Shown here: one piece after another, positions 1 through 7,784 of the stretch
Position numbering within the stretch: the first letter of the stretch is position 1
How the letters are laid out: the number at the start of each line of letters is the position of its first letter
DNA from: JBBWZH01 sp035544115
GTDB lineage: Bacteria > Actinomycetota > Actinomycetes > Mycobacteriales > CADCTP01
Assembly: GCA_963714145.1 (NCBI GenBank)
Contig: OY970235.1
Span: 1,054,001 to 1,118,000 of the forward strand
Length of the DNA: 64,000 nucleotides
Reading direction: 5' to 3'
Translations under genes and position numbers: made by a program
The notes under the pieces: model-generated
The model's input: only the letters and a program-made list of their open reading frames with translations
Databases searched by the model: none
Told to the model about the DNA's origin: nothing

Positions 1-102
1 GCCGCCGTGCAGCGCGAGGAGATGGCCGAGGAAGAGGAAGCCCCGGTGCAGGGCTCCTTCGTCCAGCGCGAGGAAGCCGAAGAGGAAGCCGTCGAGGAGT
101 AG
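1..102 (+). CDS. C-terminal end of an acidic protein with VQR motifs (partial)
   Basis: Only the last 33 codons are in the window, ending in TAG at 100-102. The tail is extremely acidic (runs of Glu) and carries two VQRE motifs about 20 residues apart. Glu-rich tails with repeated VQR motifs are seen in large DUF4157-type proteins, which are often encoded in contractile injection system loci, and such a locus starts 8.8 kb downstream here. Family membership is an inference because the domain that would settle it lies left of base 1. The next gene is convergent. Confidence 0.6.
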   Translation, partial: AAVQREEMAEEEEAPVQGSFVQREEAEEEAVEE

Positions 103-160
103 CCCGCCGCGGGCGGATTGGCCCGCCGCGGGCCTGCCGGGCTCAGCGGGCGGGCGGGGC

Positions 161-760
161 TCAGCGGGTGAGCGGGGCGGGCGGCGGGTCGGTGGCCAAC
201 CGGCCGTGCACGTGCTCGTCGTGCACCTGGCCGTCGGCGTACCGGTGCGACTGCCGCAGCGTGCCCTCCAGCAGGTAGCCGGCGGCGGTGGCGACCCGGC
301 AGGACGCGGCGTTGCCGACCGCGTGGTGCAGGAAGATCCGGCGCAGCCCGAGCGGGCCGAAGCCGTACCGGCCGGCCAGCCCGACCGCGGCCGTCGCGTA
401 GCCCCGGCCGCGGGCCTGCCGGGCGAGCCAGTAGCCGACCTCGGCGTCGCCCTGGTCGGAGTCGATGTGGTGCAGCGAGACCGAGCCGAGCAGGTCGCCG
501 GCCGGGTCCGCGATCGCCCACGACAGGTGCGTCCCATCCGACCGGTCGTTGCGCCGGGCCAGCCACTGCTCGTCCACGGCGGCCACGTCCAGCGCGGCGC
601 CGCCGTGCCACCGGGACACGTCCGGGTCGGCGAGCCCGGCCCGCAGCGCCGGCAGGTCCGCCGCCCCGAGCTCCCGCAGCACGAACCCGGCCCCGTCCAG
701 GCGCGGCACGCCGTCAGGCACGTCCGGAACCTCCCTGCCGGTCGACACGATCAGGCCCAT
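161..760 (-). CDS. GNAT family N-acetyltransferase (RimJ/RimL-like)
   Basis: A 199-residue single-domain acetyltransferase that should move an acetyl group from acetyl-CoA to an amino group of a protein or small molecule in the cytoplasm. After a short N-terminal extension, the fold begins with LRELGAADLPALRAGL at about residue 28, typical of the RimJ/RimL group. The acetyl-CoA pyrophosphate loop QARGRGYATAAV lies near residues 113-124, followed by NAASCRVATAAGY, the helix with conserved Asn in this family. The start ATG is at 760. The gene is convergent with the partial gene on its left and divergent from the aldo/keto reductase at 862. The substrate cannot be read from the sequence. Confidence 0.9.
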   Translation of the reverse strand: MGLIVSTGREVPDVPDGVPRLDGAGFVLRELGAADLPALRAGLADPDVSRWHGGAALDVAAVDEQWLARRNDRSDGTHLSWAIADPAGDLLGSVSLHHIDSDQGDAEVGYWLARQARGRGYATAAVGLAGRYGFGPLGLRRIFLHHAVGNAASCRVATAAGYLLEGTLRQSHRYADGQVHDEHVHGRLATDPPPAPLTR

Positions 761-861
761 TCTGCCCGGGTGAGCGCCGCGGCCGCACCGGCCCGGCCGC
801 GGCTGAAGCCCTGGTCAGGGCGCTGGCCGGGCCTGCCGGCGGCGCTGGTTAGGGTGGAGGA

Positions 862-1737
862 ATGATCGGAGACGCAGGCACGTACGCGATCGGCAAGCGG
901 ACGGTACGGCGGGTCGGGTTCGGGGCGATGCAGCTGCCCGGGCCGGGGGTGTTCGGGCCGCCGCGGGATCGGGACGAGGCGCTGGCGGTGCTCCGGCGGG
1001 CGGTCGAGCTGGGCGTCAACCACATCGACACGGCGCAGTACTACGGGCCGGCGGTGGCCAACGAACTGCTGCACGAGGCGCTGGCGCCGTTCCCGGCCGA
1101 CCTGACCCTGGTCAGCAAGGTCGGCGCGGTGCGGGACGACAAGGGTGGCTGGATCCCGGCCGGCCGGCCGGAGCAGCTGCGCAGCGGGGTGCTCGACAAT
1201 CTCGTCACACTCGGCATCGAACAGGTGCACGCGGTCAACCTGCGGCTGCTCGAACCGGGCGAGGGCCCGCCCGAGGTCGGCTTCGACGAGCAGCTGGACG
1301 CGATGATCGGCATCCGGGACGAGGGGCTGATCGGCGGCATCGGGCTGAGCAACATCACCCTGGAGCAGCTCGAGCACGCGGCCGACCGCACCGAGATCGT
1401 CTGCGTGCAGAACCCGCTGAACCTGCTCGACCGCAGCTCGCTGCCGGTGCTGCGGGCCTGCGAGCAGCGCGGCATCGCCTTCGTCCCGTTCTTCCCGCTC
1501 GGCTCCGCGTTCGGCGGCCAGGTCAAGCTGCTCGGCCACCCCGACGTGACGGCCACCGCGGAGCGGCTCGGCGTGACGCCGGTGCAGGTGGCGCTGGCCT
1601 GGGTGCTCGCGCTGGCGCCGAACACGCTGCTGATCCCGGGCACGTCCACCCGGGCCCACCTGGAGGAGAACCTGGCCGCCGGCTCGGTCACCCTGGACGG
1701 GACGGCGAAGTCCACTTTGGACTCCATCGCCGGCTAG
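862..1737 (+). CDS. Aldo/keto reductase family oxidoreductase
   Basis: A 291-residue NADPH-dependent reductase of the TIM-barrel aldo/keto reductase family, covering the usual length. Visible catalytic residues are Asp in NHIDTAQYYG (residue about 55), Tyr in the same motif, and Lys in LVSKVG. The position of the usual catalytic His reads VNLRLLEPG, as in the YdbC-like subgroup, so the tetrad has Asn rather than His there. The NADPH-binding end IPGTSTRAHLEENL is near residues 251-264. The start ATG is preceded by GGTGGAGGA. It stands alone between divergent and convergent neighbours. The physiological carbonyl substrate is unknown. Confidence 0.92.
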   Translation: MIGDAGTYAIGKRTVRRVGFGAMQLPGPGVFGPPRDRDEALAVLRRAVELGVNHIDTAQYYGPAVANELLHEALAPFPADLTLVSKVGAVRDDKGGWIPAGRPEQLRSGVLDNLVTLGIEQVHAVNLRLLEPGEGPPEVGFDEQLDAMIGIRDEGLIGGIGLSNITLEQLEHAADRTEIVCVQNPLNLLDRSSLPVLRACEQRGIAFVPFFPLGSAFGGQVKLLGHPDVTATAERLGVTPVQVALAWVLALAPNTLLIPGTSTRAHLEENLAAGSVTLDGTAKSTLDSIAG

Positions 1738-1740
1738 CCG

Positions 1741-1860
1741 GCTCCGTCGGCTGGCCGGCTCCACCGCGGGGCCGGCCGGCCCGGCTGGCCGGTGCCGCGG
1801 GGCGGCCAGTCTGGCTGGCCGGTGCCGCGGGCGGCCGGTCCGGCTGGCCGGGCGGGCCCG
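1741..1860. repeat. Imperfect 30-35 bp direct repeats between convergent genes
   Basis: The gap between the aldo/keto reductase and the dienelactone hydrolase holds degenerate copies of a GGCTGGCCGGTGCCGCGG-type unit, at least two of them nearly identical. Several other convergent gaps in this window hold a different tandem repeat. No coding signal is visible. Confidence 0.6.
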
Positions 1861-1876
1861 GCCGGGGCGCGCGGCG

Positions 1877-2608
1877 TCAGCCCGCGTACCTGGCGGTGAA
1901 GTCCAGGATGCGTTGCCAGGCGTCGGCGCAGGCGTCCTGCCAGTCGGCGTAGGTACGGTCGAAGAACGAGTGCGGGGCGCCGGCGTAGATGTGCGTCTCG
2001 TGCTCGCGCCCGGCCGCGGTGAGCGCGGCGTCCATCGCGGCGAACTCGGCCTGCGGCGTCATGTCCGCGCCGGCGACCAGCATCAGCAGCGGCCGGTGTA
2101 CCTGGTCGAGCACGTCCGCCACCAGCGCCGGCTTGCCGTAGAAGCCAATCGTGCCGGCCAGCGGCAGCTCGCTGGCGGCCAGCCGCCAGGAGTGGCTGCC
2201 GCCGAAGCAGAACCCGACGGTGAAGACCGCGCGGGCGCCGGTGGCGGTGAGCCGGGCCACGGCCGCGGCGGCGTCCGCCTTGATCCCGTCCGGCGTGGTC
2301 TGCTCCCGGTGCGGCTGCCACTCGAAGCCGTCGCCGCGGTCGCCGATGCCGGCCGTCCGGCCGAAGTAGTCGATCGCGACCGTGTCGAAGCCGGCCTCGG
2401 CGAACCGGACCGACAGGTCGCGGTAGTAGCTGTGCAGGCCGCGCACGTCCGGCAGCAGCACGACGCCGATGCCGCCGGACGTCTGCGGGCGGGCCGCGAA
2501 CGCCCCGAACTCGGTACCGTCCGCGCTGGTCAGCACCAGGTCACCGGACTCGGCCACGGGGCCGACCCGGGGTGGTGCGGGTGGTCGGCTGTCGTCGTCG
2601 TGGCACAT
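1877..2608 (-). CDS. Dienelactone hydrolase family protein
   Basis: A 243-residue alpha/beta hydrolase of the DLH group. The nucleophile elbow reads GFCFGGS near residues 130-136, with cysteine as nucleophile, as in carboxymethylenebutenolidase. The acid is likely in VAGADMTPQ and the catalytic His in GAPHSFFDRTY near residue 210. DLH enzymes hydrolyse cyclic esters such as dienelactones in aromatic catabolism, but many actinomycete paralogues act on unknown esters. No aromatic pathway genes lie nearby, so the substrate is open. The start ATG at 2608 is followed by a short hydrophilic leader without a signal peptide. The divergent partner upstream is the SDR gene in the same orientation, 61 bp away. 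Confidence 0.9.
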   Translation of the reverse strand: MCHDDDSRPPAPPRVGPVAESGDLVLTSADGTEFGAFAARPQTSGGIGVVLLPDVRGLHSYYRDLSVRFAEAGFDTVAIDYFGRTAGIGDRGDGFEWQPHREQTTPDGIKADAAAAVARLTATGARAVFTVGFCFGGSHSWRLAASELPLAGTIGFYGKPALVADVLDQVHRPLLMLVAGADMTPQAEFAAMDAALTAAGREHETHIYAGAPHSFFDRTYADWQDACADAWQRILDFTARYAG

Positions 2609-2669
2609 GCGCTGATCCTCCCGGTCGGTGACCGGCCGAGCCTACGGCGCCGGCCGGTCACCGTGCGGG

Positions 2670-3500
2670 TCAGCCGGAGTGGCCGGACGCGGCGATCGAG
2701 ACCTTCTCCCACTCCCGCCAGGTGGCCAGCCGGGACTCGTAGTCGGCGGTGGCCAACTCCAGCGGGCCGTCCCCGAAGAAGATCCGCAGCGGCGGTTCGG
2801 CGGCGTCCACCACGGCCAGGATCGCCTCCCGGGTGGCCGTCGGGTCGCCGCGCCGGACCAGCTGCCGGGCCCGGTTGGCGGTCACGTGCGCGCGCAACTC
2901 GTCGTAGGCCGGCAGCGGGGCGGCTCGGCCGGCGGACGAGCCGGCCCAGTCGGTCTCGTACCCGGTCGGCTCGACGATGGTGACCTTGATCCCGAAGCCC
3001 TCGACCTCCTTGGCCAGGGCCTGGCTGAGCCCTTCCACCGCCCACTTCGAGGCGTGGTAGGCGCCGATGTTCGCGAACGCGGTGATGCCGCCGATCGAGG
3101 TGACCTGGATGATGTGCCCGCTGCCCTGCTCGCGCAGGAACGGCAGCGCCGCCTGGGTGACCCAGAGCAGGCCGAACAGGTTGACCTCCAGCTGCCGCCG
3201 GATGTCCGCCTCGCTGAGCTCCTCGACCATGCCGAACTGCCCGTAGCCGGCGTTGTTGACCACCACGTCCAGCCGGCCGAAGTGGTCGTGCGCCTGCCGG
3301 ACAGCCTCGAACGCGGCGCTACGGTCGGTGACGTCCAGGGTCAGCGGCAGGATCGCGGCACCGAACCTCTGCACCAGGTCGTTCAGTGACGCGGTGTCGC
3401 GGGCGGCCGCCGCCACCCGGTCGCCGCGTTCGAGCGCGGCGATCGTCCACTCGCGACCGAAGCCACGAGACGTACCGGTGATGAACCACGTCTTCGCCAC
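2670..3500 (-). CDS. Short-chain dehydrogenase/reductase (classical SDR)
   Basis: A 276-residue classical SDR. The nucleotide-binding motif TGTSRGFG lies at residues 8-15, the NNAGYG structural motif near residue 87, the catalytic Ser in VTSIGG near 140, and the active-site YHASK near 152. Sequence features (WFITGTSRGFGREW) match the group often named oxidoreductase/DltE-like SDR in actinomycetes. It should interconvert an alcohol and a carbonyl with NAD(P)H in the cytoplasm. The start is GTG at 3500. The dienelactone hydrolase lies 61 bp downstream on the same strand, so the two may form a small operon. The 125 bp to the divergent DinB gene must hold both promoters. Confidence 0.92.
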   Translation of the reverse strand: MAKTWFITGTSRGFGREWTIAALERGDRVAAAARDTASLNDLVQRFGAAILPLTLDVTDRSAAFEAVRQAHDHFGRLDVVVNNAGYGQFGMVEELSEADIRRQLEVNLFGLLWVTQAALPFLREQGSGHIIQVTSIGGITAFANIGAYHASKWAVEGLSQALAKEVEGFGIKVTIVEPTGYETDWAGSSAGRAAPLPAYDELRAHVTANRARQLVRRGDPTATREAILAVVDAAEPPLRIFFGDGPLELATADYESRLATWREWEKVSIAASGHSG

Positions 3501-3625
3501 TGCTGCTCCCTCTGTCTGCTCTCTTCTCGACGGAACCCGGCGGCCCTCCAGGCATTCCGGCTGGCCCGCCAGAACTGTCGGTGCCCGTCCCTAGGGTGGG
3601 CCGCACCACCGCCGAGGAGGAGCCG

Positions 3626-4120
3626 ATGACCACGACGAGCGACGAGCGCGCCGACCTGCTGCAGAGCCTGGGGCGGCACCGCTGGTTCCTGCGTTTCACC
3701 GTCCGTGAGCTGAGCGATGAACAGGCCCGGGCGCACCCGACCGCGAGCGAGTTGTGCCTGGGCGGCCTGATCAAGCACGTGGCCGCGACCGAGGCGCAGT
3801 GGATGCGGTTCGCGGTCGGCGGCGCGGCGGCGATGCGGAGCGACGCGGCCGACTGGGCCGGCGGGTTCCAGATGGCCGCCGGCGACACGCTGCCCGACCT
3901 GCTGGCCGGGTACGAGCAGGTGGCCACCGCCACCGACAAGCTGGTCGCGACGCTCGATCTGGATCAGGCGCAACCGCTGCCCGAGGCGCCCTGGTTCGAG
4001 CCGGGCGCGTCCTGGTCGGTGCGGCGGGTGCTGCTGCACATCATCGCCGAGACGTCACAGCACGCCGGGCATGCCGACATCCTGCGCGAAACCATCGACG
4101 GGTCCAAGACGATGGGCTGA
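3626..4120 (+). CDS. DinB/DUF664-family four-helix protein
   Basis: A 164-residue putative metal-binding four-helix-bundle protein. The DinB/DUF664 metal site is recognisable: a first His in GGLIKHVAATE and a paired HxxxH in ETSQHAGHADILRE near the C terminus. In actinomycetes many DUF664 proteins are thought to be mycothiol-dependent S-transferases or detoxification enzymes, but that is family knowledge, not evidence for this protein. I chose ATG 3626, preceded by GAGGAG, over an in-frame upstream start because residues before it do not resemble the family. It is 46 bp ahead of the patatin gene and may be co-transcribed with it. Confidence 0.88.
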   Translation: MTTTSDERADLLQSLGRHRWFLRFTVRELSDEQARAHPTASELCLGGLIKHVAATEAQWMRFAVGGAAAMRSDAADWAGGFQMAAGDTLPDLLAGYEQVATATDKLVATLDLDQAQPLPEAPWFEPGASWSVRRVLLHIIAETSQHAGHADILRETIDGSKTMG

Positions 4121-4166
4121 GTACCGTATGCCCGGTTAGGTCGCCGAGGCGGACGGAGTCGCGATC

Positions 4167-5006
4167 GTGGCTGGTAGGGCTCTCGTGCTCGGAGGCGGCG
4201 GGATCACCGGAATCGCCTGGGAATGGGGCATCCTGGCCGGGTTGGCCGGGGCCGGCGTCGACCTGGCCGCGGCCGACGTGGTGGTCGGCACCTCGGCCGG
4301 GTCGGTGGTGGGCGCGCAGGTCGCGGCCGGCGTCGCGGTGGCCGACCGGTACGCCGCCCAGCTGGAACCGGCCACCGGCGAGATACCCGCCCGGCTGCAC
4401 TGGGACGCCCGGCTGCGTTGGGTGCTGGCAGCGGCCCGCCATGCCCGCGACCCGCAGGCGTACCGGGCCCGGATCGGCCGGATGGCGCTGGCCGCCAAGA
4501 CCGTCCCGGGGGAGGACCGGCGGGCGGTGATCGAGTCGCGGCTGCCGGTCCGGGAGTGGCCGGAGCGCAGGCTGCTGATCACCGCGGTCGACGCGCGGAC
4601 CGGCGAGTTCGTCGTCTACGACCGCGACAGCGGGGTCGCGCTGGTCGACGCGGTCGCCGCCAGTTGCGCGGTGCCCGGGGTCTGGCCGCCGGTCACCGTC
4701 GACGGCCGGCAGATGATCGACGGTGGGGTCCGGTCGGCCGCGAACGCGGACCTCGCCCAGGGCTGTGACCGGGTCGTGGTGATCGCGCCGCTGACCGCCG
4801 GCGGCGGTCCGCTGCCCAGCGTGGCCACCCAGGCGGCCGCGCTGCGCGGGTCCGCCCAGGTCGTCGTGCTCGCCCCGGACCAGGCCGCCAAGCAGGCCTT
4901 CGGCCGCAACCTGCTCGACCCGGCCCGGCGCGCCCCGGCGGCCCGCGCCGGCCGCGCCCAGGCCGCCGTCGTCCTCGACGCCGTCCGCGCCGTCTGGACG
5001 CCCTGA
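4167..5006 (+). CDS. Patatin-like phospholipase family protein
   Basis: A 279-residue cytoplasmic acyl hydrolase of the patatin fold. The oxyanion loop GGGGITG is at residues 9-15, the nucleophile motif GTSAGS near residues 44-49 (Ser47), and the catalytic Asp in the DGGVRSAAN motif near residue 190, giving a complete Ser-Asp dyad. These enzymes cleave acyl esters of phospholipids or neutral lipids. The start is GTG at 4167. There is no signal peptide. It follows the DinB gene by 46 bp and is convergent with the DUF1707 gene across a repeat-filled gap. The lipid substrate is unknown. Confidence 0.9.
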   Translation: MAGRALVLGGGGITGIAWEWGILAGLAGAGVDLAAADVVVGTSAGSVVGAQVAAGVAVADRYAAQLEPATGEIPARLHWDARLRWVLAAARHARDPQAYRARIGRMALAAKTVPGEDRRAVIESRLPVREWPERRLLITAVDARTGEFVVYDRDSGVALVDAVAASCAVPGVWPPVTVDGRQMIDGGVRSAANADLAQGCDRVVVIAPLTAGGGPLPSVATQAAALRGSAQVVVLAPDQAAKQAFGRNLLDPARRAPAARAGRAQAAVVLDAVRAVWTP

Positions 5007-5093
5007 CCGCCTGGCGTTCCGGGTTGGTTGCGGTCCCGGCCGCCCGGGCGTCCTGGCCGGCTGAGGCCTGGCATTCTGGTCGGTCGCGATTCT

Positions 5094-5147
5094 GACCGGC
5101 CGGGATGTGGTGACCGGCCGGGATGTGGTGACCGGCCGGGATGTGGT
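5094..5147. repeat. 18-bp tandem repeat, three exact copies
   Basis: The unit GACCGGCCGGGATGTGGT occurs three times head to tail at 5094-5111, 5112-5129 and 5130-5147, and decays into a fourth partial copy. It lies in the 323-bp convergent gap between the patatin and DUF1707 genes. The short open frames across it look like products of the repeat, not genes. Confidence 0.9.
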
Positions 5148-5195
5148 GACCGGCTGGGGGTGGTGGCCGGGTGGGGGTGGCGACCGGCTGGGGCT

Positions 5196-5294
5196 GGCCG
5201 GCTGGGTCCTTGGCCGGCTGGGGTTTCTGGCCGGCTGGGTCCTTGGCCGGCTGGGGTTTCTGGCCGGCTGGGTCCCTGGCCGGCTGGGGTTTCT
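5196..5294. repeat. 33-bp tandem repeat, three copies
   Basis: A 33-bp unit beginning GGCCGGCTGGGTCC occurs at 5196-5228, 5229-5261 and 5262-5294, with a single base change in the third copy. Each unit is itself built from two related 16-17 bp halves. Together with the 18-bp array it fills the gap between two convergent genes; apart from these repeats I see nothing in 5007-5329. Confidence 0.9.
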
Positions 5295-5329
5295 GGTCGG
5301 CTGCCGGGACCGGCGGCACCGGGGCCGGG

Positions 5330-5929
5330 CTAGAGGTGCCACCAGGTGCGGGACCTGACGTCGCCCTCCAGCGGGGCGGAGCGGACCGCGACGTCGCCGA
5401 GCAGGGCGTACGCCCTGATCCGGAGCAGCGGGGTGCCGGGGCGGCGCGGGACCGGGGCCAGGTGCAGCTCACGGTCGCCGAGCAGTTCGAAGCCGCGCAG
5501 TTCCACCTCGACGCCCTCGGGCACCTCGATCTGCACGTCCCCGAGGATCGTGAGCACGCTGATCTCGATCACCGGGTCGCTGACCACGACCTGGCGCAGG
5601 TCCAGATGCAGGTTGCCGAGCAGCGTGAAGCCGCGCAGCCGGCCGGGCAGCCGCCAGCGGCCGAGCCGGCGCTGATCGCCGAGGATGCCCAGCACCGAGG
5701 TGACCGTCCTGGTGGTGCCGACCGGCGGCGCCGGCGCGATGTCGGCGGTGGTCGCGGCGAGCTGCGCCGCGGTGTCCGCGGCCCAGACCGCGCCGACCCG
5801 GTCACTGAACTCGGCCAGCGTCAGCCGCCCGGTCGCGCAGGCTTCCTGCAGGACGCCGGACGCGGCGTCCCGATCGGCGTCGGTGATCGGCGCCGGCGGT
5901 TGCGCCGGCCGCGGCTCGATGTCCACCAC
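5330..5929 (-). CDS. DUF1707 domain protein with LiaF-like C-terminal region
   Basis: A 199-residue protein. The N-terminal DUF1707 (SHOCT-like) helix region spans about residues 15-65 with the signature ITDADRDAA, LTLAEFSDRVGAVWAA. The rest is a beta-rich region with repeated ILGD, LLGN and LLGD turns, typical of the LiaF/cell-wall-active antibiotic response C-terminal fold. There is no transmembrane segment. DUF1707 proteins are common in actinomycetes and of unknown function; LiaF-like domains are linked to envelope stress signalling in Firmicutes. The start is GTG at 5929 or the adjacent GTG at 5926. It is convergent with the patatin gene. Confidence 0.85.
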   Translation of the reverse strand: MVDIEPRPAQPPAPITDADRDAASGVLQEACATGRLTLAEFSDRVGAVWAADTAAQLAATTADIAPAPPVGTTRTVTSVLGILGDQRRLGRWRLPGRLRGFTLLGNLHLDLRQVVVSDPVIEISVLTILGDVQIEVPEGVEVELRGFELLGDRELHLAPVPRRPGTPLLRIRAYALLGDVAVRSAPLEGDVRSRTWWHL

Positions 5930-5989
5930 GTCACCCTAGGCGGCCCCGCCGTCCCGGCAACCCACCCGGCGACGCCTCCACTCGCCCGG

Positions 5990-6493
5990 TGTTCGCTTCG
6001 GACCGCGGGTGACGGCATGGCGCGGCCGGTGACGGGTTCGGGTGGCGGGTGGTGTCGTAGGGCCATCACTGGGCGACTGAACTCGTCACCGGTGCACAGA
6101 TGACGTCACCGGCCGGCCGACGACGTCACCGTGGCCGTCGCCGTGGGCGATCCCGCCCGGGCTGGTGACGGCTTCGGGCCGCTGGTGACGGCGTGGCGTG
6201 GCCGGGTGGCGGGTTGGGGTGGCGGGTGGTGTCGTAGGGCCATCACCGGGCGCGTGAACTCATCACCGGCGCTCAGATGACGTCACTGGCCGGCCGACGA
6301 CGTCACCGTGGCCCCTCGCTTTGGGCGATCCCGCCCCGGATCGCCCGGGGCTGGTGACGGCTTCGGGTCGTGGGTGACGGGGTGGTGTGGCCGGTGGTGG
6401 GTTGGGGTGGCGGGTGGTGTCGTAGGGCCATCACTGGGCGACTGAACTCGTCACCGGCGCTCAGGTGACGTCACCCGCCGCCCGACGACGTCA
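5990..6493. repeat. Left part of a ~177-189 bp satellite array (three units)
   Basis: Three imperfect units can be aligned on the anchor GTGTCGTAGGGCCATCAC, at 6052, 6229 and 6417, spaced 177 and 188 bp. Each unit also carries GGTGACGGCTTCGGG, CTCGTCACCGGCGCTCAGATG and a GACGTCACCGGCCGGCCG region, so GTCAC and its complement GTGAC recur every 15-30 bp. No gene is visible in 5930-6497. The array continues on the other side of the insertion element. Confidence 0.9.
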
Positions 6494-6497
6494 CCAT
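6494..6497. other. Target site duplication CCAT, left copy
   Basis: CCAT at 6494-6497 directly precedes the left end of the insertion element, and the same four bases follow its right end at 7781-7784. Removing the element and one copy restores a repeat-unit sequence that differs by one base from the sister unit at 6304-6318. Confidence 0.85.
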
Positions 6498-6538
6498 TGG
6501 GGTTCCCCTCGTAGCGTGTAGGCACCGCCGATGAGGAG

Positions 6539-6841
6539 ATGGCAGTGCCCGAAGCACGTCGACAGTTCGATCCGGACTTCCGCGCTGGTGCGGTGCGGAT
6601 CGTGAAGGAGTCCGGTAAGCCGATCGCGGCGGTGGCCCGTGATCTGGGGATCAATGAGGGGACGCTGGCGAACTGGGTCGCCCGTGACCGGCGGGTCAAC
6701 GGCTCGGTGGCCGGTGCGTTGGGTGAGGACGAGCGGGCGGAGTTGGCTCGGCTGCGGAAGGAGAACGCCGAGTTGGCGATGGAGCGTGATGTCCTCAAGC
6801 GCTCCGTGGCTCTGTGGGTCAAGGAGGCGATGGGCCGGTGA
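6539..6841 (+). CDS. IS3-family transposase OrfA (helix-turn-helix subunit)
   Basis: A 100-residue protein with an HTH_Tnp_1-type fold. Residues 6-50 (RRQFDPDFRAGAVRIV, then IAAVARDLGINEGTLANWV) form the helix-turn-helix that binds the element's terminal repeats. A leucine-zipper-like helix follows (ELARLRKENAELAMERDVLKR region, residues about 67-90), which in this family mediates multimerisation with OrfAB. The stop TGA at 6839-6841 overlaps the GTG start of orfB. No A-rich slippery heptamer stands out at the junction, so reinitiation may be the main way orfB is made. Confidence 0.93.
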   Translation: MAVPEARRQFDPDFRAGAVRIVKESGKPIAAVARDLGINEGTLANWVARDRRVNGSVAGALGEDERAELARLRKENAELAMERDVLKRSVALWVKEAMGR

Positions 6842-7749
6842 CCGTGGCGGCCTTCATCGGCTCCCAGAGGGCCGAGTACCAGGTTCCGGTCACCGTCGCC
6901 TGCCGCGCGTTGGGCGTGAGCCCGTCGTGGTTCTACAAGTGGCGGGACCGGCCGCCGACGGCGCGGCAGGACCGGCATGCCGGGTTGGTCGAGGCGGTCT
7001 GGGTGTCGTTCCGCGCGTCGGGGTTCGTCTATGGTTCGCCGCGGGTGTGGCTGGACCTGTTCGAGGCCGGCTGGCGGGTCTCGGTCAACACCGTCGCCGC
7101 GGTGATGGCCGCCCACGGCTGGGCCGGGCGTAAGCCGCCGCGGCGGCGGTCACTGACCCGCCAGGGTCGCCGGGTGGCCGTAGCGGACCTGGTCGGTCGC
7201 CGCTTCATCGCGAGCAAACCAGATCAGCTGTGGTGCGGCGATGTGACCTATGTGGACACCGGCGAGGGCTGGCTGTATTTGGCCACCGTGCTGGACCTGT
7301 GCTCCCGGCGGCTGCTCGGCTACGCCATGGGCGAGCACCACGACGCCGGGCTGACCGAGGCCGCCCTGGCGATGGCTGTCACCTGCCGCGCCGGCGAGGG
7401 CCGATCCACCCGGGGCGTGGTCTTCCACAGCGACAGGGGCTCGGAGTACAGCGCGGAAACCTTCGACGCCGCCTGCCGGCGCCTGGGCGTGGTCCAGTCC
7501 ATGGGCAGGGTCGGCTCGGCGCTGGACAACGCCGCCGCCGAGGCCGTCAACTCCACGATCAAAGTCGAACTCGTCCACCGCCGCCGCTTCGCCACCCGGG
7601 CCACCGCCCGCGCCGAGATCGGCGCCTGGATCAGCAGCTTCTACAACACACGCCGCCGCCACTCCGCCTGCGGCGGACTATCCCCGATCGCCTACGAACA
7701 CCTGATCAACACCGTCCCCACCACCGACCTGGAAGACCAGGCCGCTTAG
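6838..7749 (+). CDS. IS3-family transposase OrfB (DDE integrase core)
   Basis: The catalytic subunit, about 303 residues from GTG 6838. An N-terminal HTH_21-like segment (VACRALGVSPSWFYKW, YGSPRVWLDL) precedes the rve integrase core. The three acidic residues are present: Asp in CGDVTYVDTG, Asp in FHSDRGSEYSAETF and Glu in NAAAEAVNSTIK, with the usual 35-residue spacing to the Glu. AAGGAGG at 6821-6827 gives a good ribosome site 10 bp before GTG 6838, favouring translational coupling with orfA; an in-frame ATG at 6814 is the alternative. The frame is -1 relative to orfA, as usual in the family. Confidence 0.93.
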   Translation: MTVAAFIGSQRAEYQVPVTVACRALGVSPSWFYKWRDRPPTARQDRHAGLVEAVWVSFRASGFVYGSPRVWLDLFEAGWRVSVNTVAAVMAAHGWAGRKPPRRRSLTRQGRRVAVADLVGRRFIASKPDQLWCGDVTYVDTGEGWLYLATVLDLCSRRLLGYAMGEHHDAGLTEAALAMAVTCRAGEGRSTRGVVFHSDRGSEYSAETFDAACRRLGVVQSMGRVGSALDNAAAEAVNSTIKVELVHRRRFATRATARAEIGAWISSFYNTRRRHSACGGLSPIAYEHLINTVPTTDLEDQAA

Positions 7750-7780
7750 AGACCGCCTCCACGATCCGAGGGGATTGACA

Positions 7781-7784
7781 CCAT
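7781..7784. other. Target site duplication CCAT, right copy
   Basis: Second copy of the 4-bp duplication that brackets the insertion element; the satellite unit interrupted at 6497 resumes here with TGGCCCCTCGCTTTGGG, the same text as in the unit at about 6309. Confidence 0.85.

Larger units (their letters stand above)
6498..7780 (+). mobile_element. IS3-family insertion sequence, 1,283 bp, intact
   Basis: The element starts TGGGGTTCCCC and ends GGGGATTGACA. Its terminal inverted repeats match at 18 of 25 positions, with the shared core CCCCTCG close to the tip, and it is flanked by a 4-bp CCAT duplication. It contains orfA and orfB in overlapping frames with a complete DDE triad, so it looks capable of transposition. 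It sits inside the satellite array, between the third and fourth copies of the unit. The preserved target duplication and intact frames indicate a recent insertion. Confidence 0.92.

Noticed and set aside
3754..4530. Long open frames in the other phases over the DinB and patatin genes
   Set aside because: They are high-GC shadow frames with Arg/Pro-rich low-complexity products and no family signatures; the real genes are clear.
5028..5358. Repetitive 80-100-codon frames after the patatin gene
   Set aside because: They arise from the 33-bp tandem repeat, whose length is a multiple of three.
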